From assembly GCA_019137255.1 (NCBI GenBank), contig WPDH01000027.1:248001-312000 (forward strand): a stretch of DNA of 64,000 nucleotides, read 5' to 3'. This DNA is from Corinectria fuckeliana (lineage: Eukaryota; Ascomycota; Sordariomycetes; Hypocreales; Nectriaceae). A program made the translations under genes and the position numbers. The notes below the pieces were generated by a model, which was not told the origin of the DNA, did not search any database, and saw nothing but the letters and a program-made list of their open reading frames with translations. Shown here one piece after another: positions 12,572 to 22,844 of this stretch; position 1 is the first letter of the stretch; each line of letters starts with the position of its first letter.

Positions 12572-14435
12572 ATGTCGCCGCCTACCCCTTCTTCGTCATC
12601 GTCCTCGGTGACGGCCCACGACACCGACATCGAAGGCCAAAAGCCAGAGGTCAAGGCATCTCACTTTGATCTCATCTTCGACCAGGCCGGTCTGAACCAG
12701 GCCGCCCTCGATTACAAGTATGCCGGCGAGGGAACCCCCGAGTCGCCATATATTGTCGAGTTCCTCCCCAACGACCCACGCAATGCTTTGCTCTTCTCTC
12801 AGACCAAGAAGTGGACCATCACCATCTTGCAGGCCATCTCCACGCTGGCCGTCGCCTTTGTCAGTACTGCGTACTCAGGCGGTTTGAGCCAAGTCATCAT
12901 CGACTTTGACGTTTCCACCGAGGTTGTCATCTTGGGCATCTCCATGTTCGTCCTCGGTTTCGCCATCGGCCCCCTGTTTTGGGCGCCCTTGTCGGAGCTG
13001 TACGGCCGTCAGGTTCTTTTCTTCATCTCTTACATGTCCCTGACTGCCTTCAACGCTGGCGCTGCCGGTGCGCCTACAATGGCCGCCCTCATCATTCTGC
13101 GCTTCTTTGCCGGTTCCTTTGGCTCCTCACCCCTGACAAACGCCGGCGGAGTCATCGCAGACATGTTCGATGCCAATGAGCGAGGCATGGCCACCGCCCT
13201 CTTCGCCATGGCCCCGTTCCTTGGCCCTACCATTGGTTAGTAGAACATCCAACTAACGGAAGGGAGAGAGCCGGGCTGACTTTTTATTTACCAACAGGTC
13301 CTATTGCGGGTGGTTTCCTCGGCGAGCATCAGGGCTGGCGCTGGGTTGAGGGCATGATGGCCATATTCACTGGTATCGTTTGGATCGTCAACTCTCTCGT
13401 TATCCCCGAGACCTACGCGCCCGTTCTCCTGCGAAAGCGCGCTGCAGCTCTGTCCAAGAAGACTGGCAAGGTCTACGTTTCAAAGGTCGATGTGGGCAGG
13501 CCCAAGACCTCCGTTGCCACGCAGTTCAAGGTTTCCCTCCTTCGCCCGTGGATTCTGCTCTTCAAGGAGCCCATCGTCCTGCTCACTTCCATCTACATGG
13601 CCATCATCTACGGCACCTTGTACATGTGCTTTGCCGCCTTCCCCATCGTGTTCCAACAAGGCCGTGGATGGAGCCCCGGAAAGGGCGGCCTGGCCTTTAT
13701 TGGTATCGCCGTCGGTATGGTCTTTGCTGTCTCGTACACATTGATTGATAACAAGCGCTATCAGCGCGTGGCTGCTGCGTCCCCCGGTGGCTTTGCGCCC
13801 CCCGAGGCTCGGCTCCCCCCTACTCTTATTGGATCGATTCTCATCCCCGTCGGTCTGTTCTGGTTCGCCTGGACGAACGGACCGGAGATTCACTGGATCG
13901 TTTGTATCATTGGCTCGACCTTTTTCGCCACGGGCCTTGTCTTGGTGTTCCTTTCGCTGATGAACTACCTCGTCGATTCTTGTGAGTTTACCTGAAACCC
14001 TGGCAGAGCTCTTGAACTCGTCACTAACTAAAGCTAGATGTCATCTTCGCTGCTTCTGTGCTCGCTGCCAGCTCGGTTCTCCGATCGCTATTCGGTGCCG
14101 CATTCCCTCTCTTCACAACATACATGTACCAGAACCTCGGCAACCACTGGGCCAGCTCTATCCCGGCATTCCTGGCTGTGGCCTGCGTTCCGTTCCCCTT
14201 CCTATTCTACAAGTACGGCGAGCGCATCCGCATGAAGTGCGAGTTTGCCGCCGAGGCCGCCAACGTTCTCCAGCGCATGCGCACTACGCACGAGGACATC
14301 ACCGAGGAGCAGGCCGTGGCCGAGGCCGAGGCCCACGAGAAGGAGCGCCGGCAAAGCAACGTCTCGCGCCGACAGAGCAACGCCTCGCGCCGCCACAGCA
14401 ATACCATCTTTCGCAGTCTTACAAAGGAACAGTAA
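12572..14435 (+). CDS. MFS transporter, DHA1 (drug:H+ antiporter-1) type
   Basis: Three exons, 12572-13235, 13298-13981 and 14038-14435, give 581 aa. Both introns have good signals (GTTAGT...CAG and GTGAGT...CTAAC...TAG) and keep the frame. After a Ser/Thr-rich cytosolic N-terminus come 12 predicted membrane segments. A fungal DHA1 motif A variant (APLSELYGRQ, about 137-146) lies between TM2 and TM3. Further family marks are RFFAGSFGSSPLTNAGG, IADMF and ERG-MA (TM4-5), and VIPETYAPVLLRKRA before the central loop. Members export drugs, polyamines or other small organic compounds at the plasma membrane. The substrate cannot be told from sequence. The cytosolic tail carries three 7-residue repeats with RRxS cores. 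The flanks hold no biosynthetic genes, so a general efflux role is more likely than cluster self-resistance. Confidence 0.9.
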
Positions 14436-15481
14436 GCACAAACATACAACCACCAACTATATCAAATCGAACGACGCTCCCCCCTTGTTATGATAAACGA
14501 CATATCATTCTTGAAAAGGCGGGAGCAACCCCTGCTCACTACATACTTATATTGTCTATTCCTTTTTTTTGGTTTGCTTTGTTTTGTTTTATTAAATGTT
14601 CGTGGGATACCCAGTAACTATAGAGCTGCTCCAGTCGCAGCAAGGGTTCTGCAGAGTGCAGGGTGCGGTAATCAGCATTTGGGCGGCGTTCTGGGATTCA
14701 TACGCTAGGACGCGTGATAGAATGGCTAGAGAAACACTCCACTGGAGAAATTGGGATCTCATAGGAAGAGGTGTGTGGTGGCTTAGTATTAGAACTTCCG
14801 GATCGAGAACGTATCCGACCCTACCTCAAGAAGAGCCCTAGAGAAGGGCTCCTCATATATACCAGCTATGTTATAATATACTACGTACAGATAGCACATC
14901 TAAAGTAAATTAATATGCGCCAACAATCTTGCTAGTTGAGTTTGAAATAGATGGGGCTGTGCGGTTACGCCCCCACCACAAGGTCGCAAGACGCCCTTAG
15001 CATACTATTGAAGTAAAAGACTTAGTGTTAAAGCCCAAAGCGTAGCCAATGGAGCAAGCATATAGTGAAGTTGCTACCCTTGAGCAAGGGAAAGCGCCTC
15101 TCACTGTTTAGACTTGACTTGATGGTCGATAGTCTTCAGCGGTATGATGCGAGAGACCGATTTAAGTCCGGTACTGACTGTACCGTGTGTGATGCCCAAA
15201 GCTGCGCACAGTATTCTTCTGGCTTTGGCGCCGTGTTCGCAGGGCCCCGCTACCTAAAGCCTAAGGCCTGTAATGTACCCATCGCACAGCGGGGTGTACC
15301 TGCGTGCCTCTGAAGGTACCCTCGATAGCGGGGATTGATTGGTTAGGCGCGCTTCGCGCAGTGGCTGGCAACGTCCATCTCACCGCGTAAAGCCGCCGTC
15401 CAAGTTCCATCATCGCAATCGACGTACATCCTTCACCCAAGACTCATCCTCACCACCAATGTTGACAGCCTCAAGGTCGAC
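14436..15481. other. Intergenic region with AT-rich, possibly decayed sequence
   Basis: About 14850-14940 is clearly AT-rich compared with its surroundings, and 14930-15300 has frequent stops in all frames. It may be an old degraded insertion, but I could not match it to a known element. A short hairpin (GAGCCC/GGGCTC near 14832-14850) is present. Confidence 0.4.
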
Positions 15482-17250
15482 ATGGCCTCGGTGTCGTCAT
15501 CCTCTGAGCTGTCCTCCCTGAAATCCTTTGTGACAGCCCGCCACTCTGCTCTCGATAAGTCGACCGCCGCGAGCAGCCCCGTCCAGGACAACCCTTGCCC
15601 GTATCGCGATGCGCGACCCCTGCCGCGCGAGTTGAAGGCGCATTGCCAGATCTTCCTCGAAGAGCAGCTATGTACGTGCAGCAGCTGGTCGCCAGACGGC
15701 GCATTTTATCTAACTATTCCATAGACACCTGCGCCATCAATCTGCTCAACACCATCGCGGGTTCCGGGGCATCTAAGCGCGCCCCAACCAAGAAGAAAAA
15801 GTCGATTCCGGTTCCTCCACCAACTCACCTCGCCCTCCTAAATACCCTCATCGTCCACCCGACTCACACCACCCGCGCAGAGAAGCAAGAGAACCTCGAC
15901 GTGCCATCGCAAGCTCTCGACTACCTGCGCAACCTCCTCAACATTGTCGGCCCCATCAACGCGGATTTCAAAACTGCCTTCCGTTTCTACTCAATACCTA
16001 GGTTTGGCCGGCGTTGGGGACAGCACACAAACGCGAACGATAGCGACTTGTCCGAAGGGGAGATGAGCGGAGATGAAGAGCGACTTCGAGGCAAGATCTC
16101 GAACGAGGGCAGCGTGTGGAGCCGAGGACAGGACTTTTGGTCCACCGTCGGCTGGGCCTTCAACTGTAGCACATTGTACCCGCATCGCTGGCGGTACTGG
16201 AAGGTCTGGCTGGAGTTTATGCTGGATGTGCTCGAGGCCGACTGGGCCGAACGGGAACGCTGCGACAGGGAGGCCCATGGAAAACCCGGAGAAGACAGCG
16301 AGATGCCCCGAGAATCGCGCGGGGAAGCCATAATACTCATGTATATGGACCAACAGGACGGTCGCACACAGGGGATCAAGGGGATCCTCAGGGCCCTCTT
16401 TGCGGATGGCAGCGAAATCTCATCGTCTGCGTTTAGGGAAATATTCGACAAGGAGCCCAAGGGCCCGAGGAGGAAGCAGACCGGCAAGCGGAAGCGGGAG
16501 CAGGTTCTTGACCTAGACAAGGACCAATTCGGCGACTACTTCGAGGACGAATCCCTTTCTTCCGGCATCTCCGAACCCCCCACCCCCCAAAAACCCAAGG
16601 ACAAAAGGAGATCTGGGTCTGCTGGAGCTTACCAACCTGGAATGGTCGAGTCCATCAGCCTCCGGTTGCGCTTGTTCAAACTGCTGTCGGCTGCCACGTA
16701 CGCAATGCGGAAGCGAGCAGACCTCGATCGCCTTTACGAAGGATACGCCGCTTCCATCAAGCTGTTGCCCCTGCAGACTTTCACCCTCATTGTCAGTCAA
16801 CGACCAAACGTGCTCATCCCCGCGGCACACATCACCATCGCCAAGGAACTATTCCACATCCTTTTGCCGGCTTCCTATAAGAACCCGGCCAAAGTGGACC
16901 GTGAAGCTGACTTGCGAGGGTCTTTGACAACACCTATGTTAGAGCAATGCTACATCCTCAACCACGCGAACACGGTTGCGGTAGAGGACAATGCTAAGCT
17001 GTCACTGGTTGTGGAGAACGCAATTCAACTCCTATGGATGTGCGACATGCTGGAGTATAGCGAAAGCTTTGCCGAGGCTGCGGAGCAGGGGATCGACGCT
17101 CGCGAGGCCAAGGCAAAAAGGCGACGGACGGGCAAGATGAAGGGGGATGCAAGCGACGCTGTGGCGCAGGATGTATTGGAGGCTTCAGGGCATAGGATTA
17201 GGGTCTTGCTGGAAGCGCTGCAAACGGCGAGTGAGGCGGAGGAAGAATGA
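15482..17250 (+). CDS. Conserved-looking ascomycete protein of unknown function
   Basis: Two exons, 15482-15671 and 15725-17250, give 571 aa. The 53-nt intron has donor GTACGT, branch CTAAC and acceptor TAG. Splicing turns the exon 1 end into ...EEQLYTCAINLL. I do not recognise the family. The protein looks mostly alpha-helical and soluble, with no signal peptide or membrane segment. Three basic clusters look like nuclear localisation signals: KRAPTKKKK early, PRRKQTGKRKRE in the middle, and KAKRRRTGKMK near the end. A Trp-rich segment (about 150-200, WSTVGWAF...WRYWKVWLEF) is probably the core. A low-complexity Ser/Pro linker with SEPPTPQKPKDKRR separates the two helical halves. It converges with the NDUFAF2-like gene, with stops 203 bp apart. 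Confidence 0.8.
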
Positions 17251-17453
17251 CCATTCATGCCGTAACGAATGATGACCACGCGTGGGCCTCGGGCTCCTCC
17301 CTTCTGGCACTTCAATATCTGATATCCCTTGGATCCTTTGTACGAATATACATTAGAGTTACAGTCGGCGCACCAGCGTGGCCAATTGTTGTTCGTGGAT
17401 AGACCGAGCCAAGCCGACGAGTCGTCACGCCCGTTATCCAAACGCCCACCACC

Positions 17454-18088
17454 TCACGGCTTCTCGGCCGCTGCTGGATTCCAAGCAGCAGGCTGCCATT
17501 TCTCGCTCGGGCCTTGTGCCTTGGCCGCCTTTGCCCAGGGGTCATCGCTCCTCTCAGCCTCGCCTTCAGCAGGCTTCGCGTGCGTAGCATGCCGTGCCGG
17601 CGCCCCACTGGCTTTGACAGACGCCAGCCTCCGCGCTGTTGTCTCGGGCGCCTCCATGACCCGCGGCTTGGCCTCCCACCGCGCGTCCGCCTGGGCAGCG
17701 AGCACCTTGATCCGCGCCTGGCGCGCCACGTCGCCCTGCAGCTCGTCGAGGGTCGGGGGTTCGCGGCGCGTGTGTCGCAGCCACTGGTGCCACTGCGGGT
17801 TGACCTTGACCTGGGAGTAGTGCGTCGATCGGGGGTAGTTGACGATGCGGCGCCAGCGCTCGCCGTCTTCGGCGCCGCGCGTGAGGCGGAACTCCCAGTA
17901 TGTGTTGCCTTCGAGATCGTAGCCTGAGCCATGTAAGTCAAGCTAAGTCGGCGGCGATTGCGGGCCCGGGGGGGAACGGGGAACGGGGAGCGATGCTTAC
18001 CCATCAAGAAGCGCTTCCGCCATGGCAGGCGGAGGGCCTTCCACTTGTACCATGCTTGCGCGACGGTTCCTATGCGGTTCGGGGCCAT
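17454..18088 (-). CDS. NDUFAF2-like mitochondrial complex I assembly factor
   Basis: Two exons on the minus strand, 18088-18001 and 17923-17454, give 185 aa. The intron (17924-18000) starts GTAAGC and ends CAG. The joined codon makes Gly of the family motif GYDLEGNTYWEF. The N-terminus AWYKWKALRLPWRKRFLMG, the segment ERWRRIVNYPRSTHYSQV and the PQWHQWLRHTRREPPT block match the NDUFAF2/B17.2L family, related to the NDUFA12 subunit. These proteins sit in the mitochondrial matrix and help assemble NADH:ubiquinone oxidoreductase. Human NDUFAF2 is of similar size. The C-terminal third is Ala/Lys-rich and probably disordered. A fungal NDUFA12 subunit is less likely, because that protein lacks the long C-terminal tail. 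Confidence 0.85.
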
Positions 18089-18710
18089 TTGCGAGTCGGC
18101 GGTGGTTGTCGCCGGAAGGGTTTCGGGGAACGGGCGCTTTTTCGGGCTTGCGGCGTGATGAAGTCAGGATTCTGCACTCCACCAGCCACACCAGCCACAC
18201 CATTCTTAGGGAGTTGTGCCACACATGCCTGCGCATAAATTGGGCAATTGGGGACAAGTGCGCCACCCAAGCACCAGCCCCCCTGCCCACGTCATGCCCG
18301 GTGGGGCTGGCTACCTAAGTAGATACCTAGTCTAGGTACCGGTTATGCGGACTTCTCGGCAAGACGTTGGGCGCAATACTGACTGGGACGTTTTCGCAAT
18401 AGCTGCTCGCGAGAAACAACTCGTCTCCTTCTCCTTCTCCTTTCCCATCAGCCGCCGTCCGCCATATCCAGTTGCGACCAGTCCTCGACGTGACCGAAGA
18501 GACGGCGACGTCCTCCAGATTAGACTCCAGCTTAGGCAAAGCGCTCAACTTGAAGCCGGTATCATTCCTGCCTCTTGCGACTGCATTCCTCCAACTACCA
18601 CGCATCACAAGCTTGCGCAGAAACCGCACGAAGACACACCTCCTTCATCAGCCGGCAACTGTCGGAGACGAGCAACCCTTGGGAAAGAAGATCGACCCGT
18701 TTCATCCAAG
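18089..18710. promoter_or_regulatory. Shared divergent promoter region
   Basis: 622 bp separate the ATGs of the minus-strand NDUFAF2-like gene and the plus-strand CH-domain gene, so both promoters lie here. It contains two CACCAGCCACAC-type copies near 18180-18200 and a CTAGGTACC word at about 18334. An in-frame open stretch continues upstream of 18711 but looks like leader. Confidence 0.55.
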
Positions 18711-20844
18711 ATGGCGTCGGTAACGTCCCTGGACAAAGATTTACGCAAGATGCGCCTCGATAAATACACTCCCGCGGCTGCAAACGAAGCCCGATCATGG
18801 GTCGAACAGATCACAGGCGAACGGCTGCCATCCTCGGATCTCCTCGAGGGCCTGAAAGATGGCGTCGCTCTTTGCAAGTGCGTGCTATCCCAATTGTCGT
18901 GCCGTGATCCTGGCTCTAACCTCCCTTGGCAGACTCGCCAACCTCGCTCTCCCCCCTCCCGGCGTCAGGTTCAAAAAATCGGCAATGCCGTTCGTGCAGA
19001 TGGAGAACATCTCTCTCTTCGTTCGCGCCTGTCATCAACCGCCCCTGAACCTCCACCAGCACGATACGTTCCTCACCGTCGATCTATACGAGCAAAAAGA
19101 CCCAGCGCAGGTTCTGCAATGCCTAGTCGCCTTCAGCAGGGCTGCCAATGCCGCGAACCCGCAAAGCTTCCCTACGGCCATCGGAGCTAGGTCCCGTTCT
19201 GACGCATTGAGCCCGCAGGGAACTGGTCCCGCAACGCCGTCCGGATCTCGCAACCGGGGCGCTTCGGTGACCAGCAACTCATCGTCGGCTTATGCTGCGG
19301 CTCTTCCCTCCAGAACTGGGGATTCCCCGTCTGGACGGTGGAGCCCAACCAAGAGCCCTACTAAGAGTCCTCAAGCTGGGTCGCCTAGGGCGGTGACTAG
19401 CTGGAGTAAGAGAGAGCACGAGGGTTCTACCTCACCGGCTTGGAACATTGCGCAGTACGGATACCTGGGAGGAGCCAGTCAGGGGAACCTTGGCATCGCC
19501 TTTGGCGGGCGACGGCAGATCACTACCGCTGCTCCTCACGTGCCTAACCTAGCGGAGAAAGAGCGCCGTCGCAAGGAACGAGAAGCGGAGGAGGAGCGAC
19601 TTCGCCAGGAGGCCGAGGAGGAGCAACGCCAGAGGGTGGCTGACGAAGAGCGCGCGCGTCTGGAAGAGGAGCGGAGATGGGGAGAGGAAACGCAGCGGCT
19701 ACGTGAACAGGAGCGACAGGATGCCGAAGAGGAGAAGCGACGTTGGGAGCAAGAAGAGCGACAGTGGAAACTAGACGAAGAAATCCGACACAAGGAAGAA
19801 GCGGAGGCCGAGGCTCGCCTGGCCGAGGAGCGCAACCGCACCCGAAGCAAAAGCGACGCTAAGCTGCGCGGCCAGTTCCTGAGCCAGTACCGGGCGGAGG
19901 AAGCCACATCGCAGGACGGGGCTGCGGACGGATATAGGAGCCGCGTCGAAGAGCTGGAGAAGGAGTTGGAGCTGGCACGGCAACGCGAGGCAGAGTACGA
20001 GCGAGAGCGCCAGGACAGAGGCCAAGGGCAACATGGCGGCCGGAACAAGGCCAGGTCGCGATCTAGGGCAAGGGTCCCTGATGCCAAGGCTAGGCCTCGA
20101 TCTAGGAGCCGGTTGGCGAGTCCTCCAAGCCGGCAGGATTCATGGTCGAGGTCTGATCGCGAGGTCTTGAGCACCAAGCTTCCCCACGAACACGATGGCG
20201 AAGCCGTCATCATCCCTCCGCGATCCCCTCGCCCCCTTCCTGTGCCGACTGCACAGCAGGTCATGGCACACAACACTGGCAGTCGTCCTCTCCCTCAGCC
20301 AAATGCCGCTCCGCAAGTCAAGACACACAACACCGGAAGTCGTCCCCTCCCCGATCCCACGGCCTACGCCGCGAAACCCGCCGCGCCCAAGCCTGCGCCC
20401 AAGCTCCTCTCACCCAAGCCGGCAGTGCCGAGCCGTACCGATCGATTTCTCGTAGGCAACCCGGCCCCCGCTCCGGTTGCCCCGCATCAGACTTACTCCC
20501 GGGAGCTCGGCGCGACGGCAGAGCGCGACGCGGAGGACCAGCGGCGTGCGCAGAGCCAAGCCAAGACCAAGGCCGGCGGCTGGGCGTCCAAGTCGCTGCT
20601 GGAGCGCGAGATGGAGATGGAGCGCCAGCGCCAGAAGGAGTGGGAGGACTCGCAAAAGGAGACGGCGGCTGCTGTCCGGGACGGCGACGGCGTGGACGGC
20701 ATCGGCGGAGGCATCGGCGGCCGGTGGGACGTCGGACAGTGGAGCGGCTTCACGGGCGGCGACAGCCAGAACAAGGGAGGCCAGGGCATCGGAGCTGGGC
20801 GGAGGCAGATTGTGGGGCCTAGGCCGCTCCCGGAGCCGAGGTAA
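18711..20844 (+). CDS. Calponin-homology domain protein with long coiled coil
   Basis: Two exons, 18711-18877 and 18933-20844, give 692 aa. The intron has donor GTGCGT, branch CTAAC and acceptor CAG, and restores VALCKLANLALPP inside the domain. Residues about 22-130 form a single CH domain of the transgelin/calponin type: EARSWVEQITGE, LLEGLKDGVALCK, MENISLFVRAC, and DTFLTVDLYEQKDPAQVLQCL. Such domains bind or bundle actin. A Ser/Pro linker follows (SPTKSPTKSPQ), then a highly charged Glu/Arg coiled coil at about 260-370 and a shorter one at about 392-418. Next come an RS-like basic patch and a proline-rich tail with two copies of HNTGSRPLPxP plus a terminal PRPLPEPR, which may bind SH3 domains. 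It is far longer than yeast Scp1 (about 200 aa) or fission yeast Stg1, so it is a filamentous-fungus long form. A role in cortical actin is inferred. Confidence 0.85.
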
Positions 20845-21167
20845 AGGACGTAACTTGTACGGAGGTTTGCAGGACAGCGAGAAACGGAGTGAATATTGCC
20901 CAATTCTACTTGCCGAATGCTGGTGACTGACTGTCGTGTGGTGTGTGGTACATGTGGAAGGGACATTTGGTGATTGACAATATAATAGAAGACCAAAGAG
21001 AATTCTTCTCCTTGCTGAAACTGACGGTCTACTTTTCTGTCTATAGATACTCCGTTCGCATTTCAAATCCTGTTCCGCCCTTGTCCAACGAGCTGATCTG
21101 GACCCGTTTCGCCGTGTTTTTCTTTTTGGTGTTTGATATATACATCACATCCACTTTCAACGTCAGC
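20845..21167. other. Convergent 3' ends
   Basis: 323 bp between the stops of the CH-domain gene (plus) and the SET gene (minus). No gene is seen. Confidence 0.6.
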
Positions 21168-22844
21168 TCAAGCGTGGTTCGTCTCGCTTGCCTTGGCCTC
21201 CTCGGCTGCCTCATCGCGGCACCGCTTGCACATGCACCAGCCGCCCAGACTCCCACGCGCCCATTCCCTCCGCTGCTGCACGGGCAGGCTCACGTCGCAG
21301 TAGTGGTTGAGGATCTCCTCGCCGCGCTTGATGCCCCCCGGGCGGCGGCCGACGACGCGCTCGCGCCGAGCCTCGAGGACCATGCGGCCGCCCCATTCCC
21401 AGCCGACGTTGGGGTCGCAGTCGTGGTTGGCAAGGCACCAGTACGGGTGGACGGCGGCGACGTCCGGGCGGCCGTCGCGCAGGCTCTTGCGGGCGGAGGC
21501 GGTGCCGCGGAACTTGGCGTAGAGGGTGTTGAGGGCCCAGAGGTCGTAGTCGGCGAGGGTGGCGTAGATGTCCACGTCCATCTTCTCGAGCACGTGGAGC
21601 GGCGTCTCGATGTTGTACTTGAAGGAGAAGGGCAGCGTCCACTCGGGCGGCGGGCCGGCGTTGGGCGAGACGTTGATGTCGTTGGAGCGCGTCGGGACGA
21701 AGTCGCCCCAGATGTACTTGACCTCGCGGACGTCCAGGGGGTGGACTTGCTCGTGCGCCGAGATGGCCAGGACGCGGGCGAGGAGCAGGAGGTAGAGCGT
21801 GTCGTCTGCTTCGAAGGCGTCCGGGTCTCGGGCGATGACGTCGACATCCTTCTCGCAGACGGCAGGGTGATAGCGCTCATGGGCCTGGTCGAAGCAGTAC
21901 TGGGTGCAGAAGACGGTGTCGTAGCACTCGGGGCAGCTGACGGCCTCGTTATCGCTCCCCAGGGGTGGCAGGTCGCTGCTGCAGGCGTCGCAGAGTGCGT
22001 CCTTGAGGCGATTGTTGGCAGTCAGAAGAGTGTACTCGGTAAGGACAGCCTCGCCGGGCTGGATGTCCTCCTGAGCAAAGAGCCCCAGCTGTTTGCAGGT
22101 TGGGATTATGTCGTAGTTGTCCGTGTTGCTGGCTCCCTCGAGAAGGACTGGCAGGGTAGCCACTTCGATGGCGCACTTCGGGGCTATGTAGCTCAGGTGC
22201 GAATTCAGATCCGCAAGTGACTTGGGGGAGAAGCGGTCTGGCTCGTGGTCGTTCCAGGGATATATCTCACGACGAACGAGGCCGCGGTCTGGCAGATTGG
22301 CGGTATTGATGTCGACGTCGTCGCGGCGGAGTCTCCGACGGGCCACGGTGCCGATGTTGTCTTTGGTGTTGAGCAGCTCCTGGTTGTTGGGGTTTATCTG
22401 CAGGCCGCGCTGGCAGAATTTGGCGGCGCTTTGGAGACAGCCGCAGAGGAGGAGACTCATGGAGAGGATCTGATATGCACGAACCGAGGCCAGAGTTGCG
22501 AGGCGGTTGGAAACGTCCTGGGTTGCTCCGACGTCGTTCTGGCAGCTCGGAGGCTCGTTTCCAGCGAGACTGCCGTGGGCCAAGACGTCCGGGAGGGGCA
22601 CAGCAGTGTACATCCGCAGGGATTCCAGGGCCTGTTGATGATACTCGAAGCCCTCGTTGAGGACTTCATCGACGAGGAGAAGGGCGCGGTAAGCATCGCT
22701 GGCGGCGAGATCGGGATAGCCTAGGTCCGAGTGGACGACGGCTCGGTCGAGATAGAGAACCAGGTCGTACGGCAAGCTGGAGAGGCCCTCGGTCAGCTGC
22801 GAGCGGCGATCGAGCAACTGCTCATGGCGGGCGGCTTGATCCAT
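21168..22844 (-). CDS. TPR and SET domain protein, SMYD-like lysine methyltransferase candidate
   Basis: Single exon of 558 aa, reading from the ATG at 22844. An in-frame ATG at 23006 would add 54 residues, but that stretch is Ser-rich and looks like leader. The N-terminus (about 5-200) is helical with TPR character. The split SET domain starts with LGLFAQEDIQPGEAVLTEY, is interrupted by a Cys-rich module from about residue 285 (CDACS...CPECYDTVFCTQYC...HERYHPAVC), and resumes with CLANHDCDPNVGWEW (the NHxCxPN SAM-binding motif, about 468-480). It then has GEEILNHYCD and a post-SET CMCKRC triad. The interrupting Cys module sits where SMYD proteins carry MYND. The catalytic motifs look intact. 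The substrate is unknown: histone or non-histone lysine, in cytosol or nucleus. Confidence 0.85.
   Translation of the reverse strand: MDQAARHEQLLDRRSQLTEGLSSLPYDLVLYLDRAVVHSDLGYPDLAASDAYRALLLVDEVLNEGFEYHQQALESLRMYTAVPLPDVLAHGSLAGNEPPSCQNDVGATQDVSNRLATLASVRAYQILSMSLLLCGCLQSAAKFCQRGLQINPNNQELLNTKDNIGTVARRRLRRDDVDINTANLPDRGLVRREIYPWNDHEPDRFSPKSLADLNSHLSYIAPKCAIEVATLPVLLEGASNTDNYDIIPTCKQLGLFAQEDIQPGEAVLTEYTLLTANNRLKDALCDACSSDLPPLGSDNEAVSCPECYDTVFCTQYCFDQAHERYHPAVCEKDVDVIARDPDAFEADDTLYLLLLARVLAISAHEQVHPLDVREVKYIWGDFVPTRSNDINVSPNAGPPPEWTLPFSFKYNIETPLHVLEKMDVDIYATLADYDLWALNTLYAKFRGTASARKSLRDGRPDVAAVHPYWCLANHDCDPNVGWEWGGRMVLEARRERVVGRRPGGIKRGEEILNHYCDVSLPVQQRREWARGSLGGWCMCKRCRDEAAEEAKASETNHA

Noticed and set aside
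14832..14850. GAGCCC/GGGCTC hairpin considered as a terminator
   Set aside because: Bacterial-type hairpin terminators do not apply to fungal polymerase II genes, and a 6-bp stem is easily due to chance.
20943..22220. 425-codon open frame on the plus strand, opposite the SET gene
   Set aside because: It is the GC-driven mirror of the real minus-strand gene. Its Val/Ala/Glu/Gly-rich text has no domain, while the minus strand has clear SET motifs.
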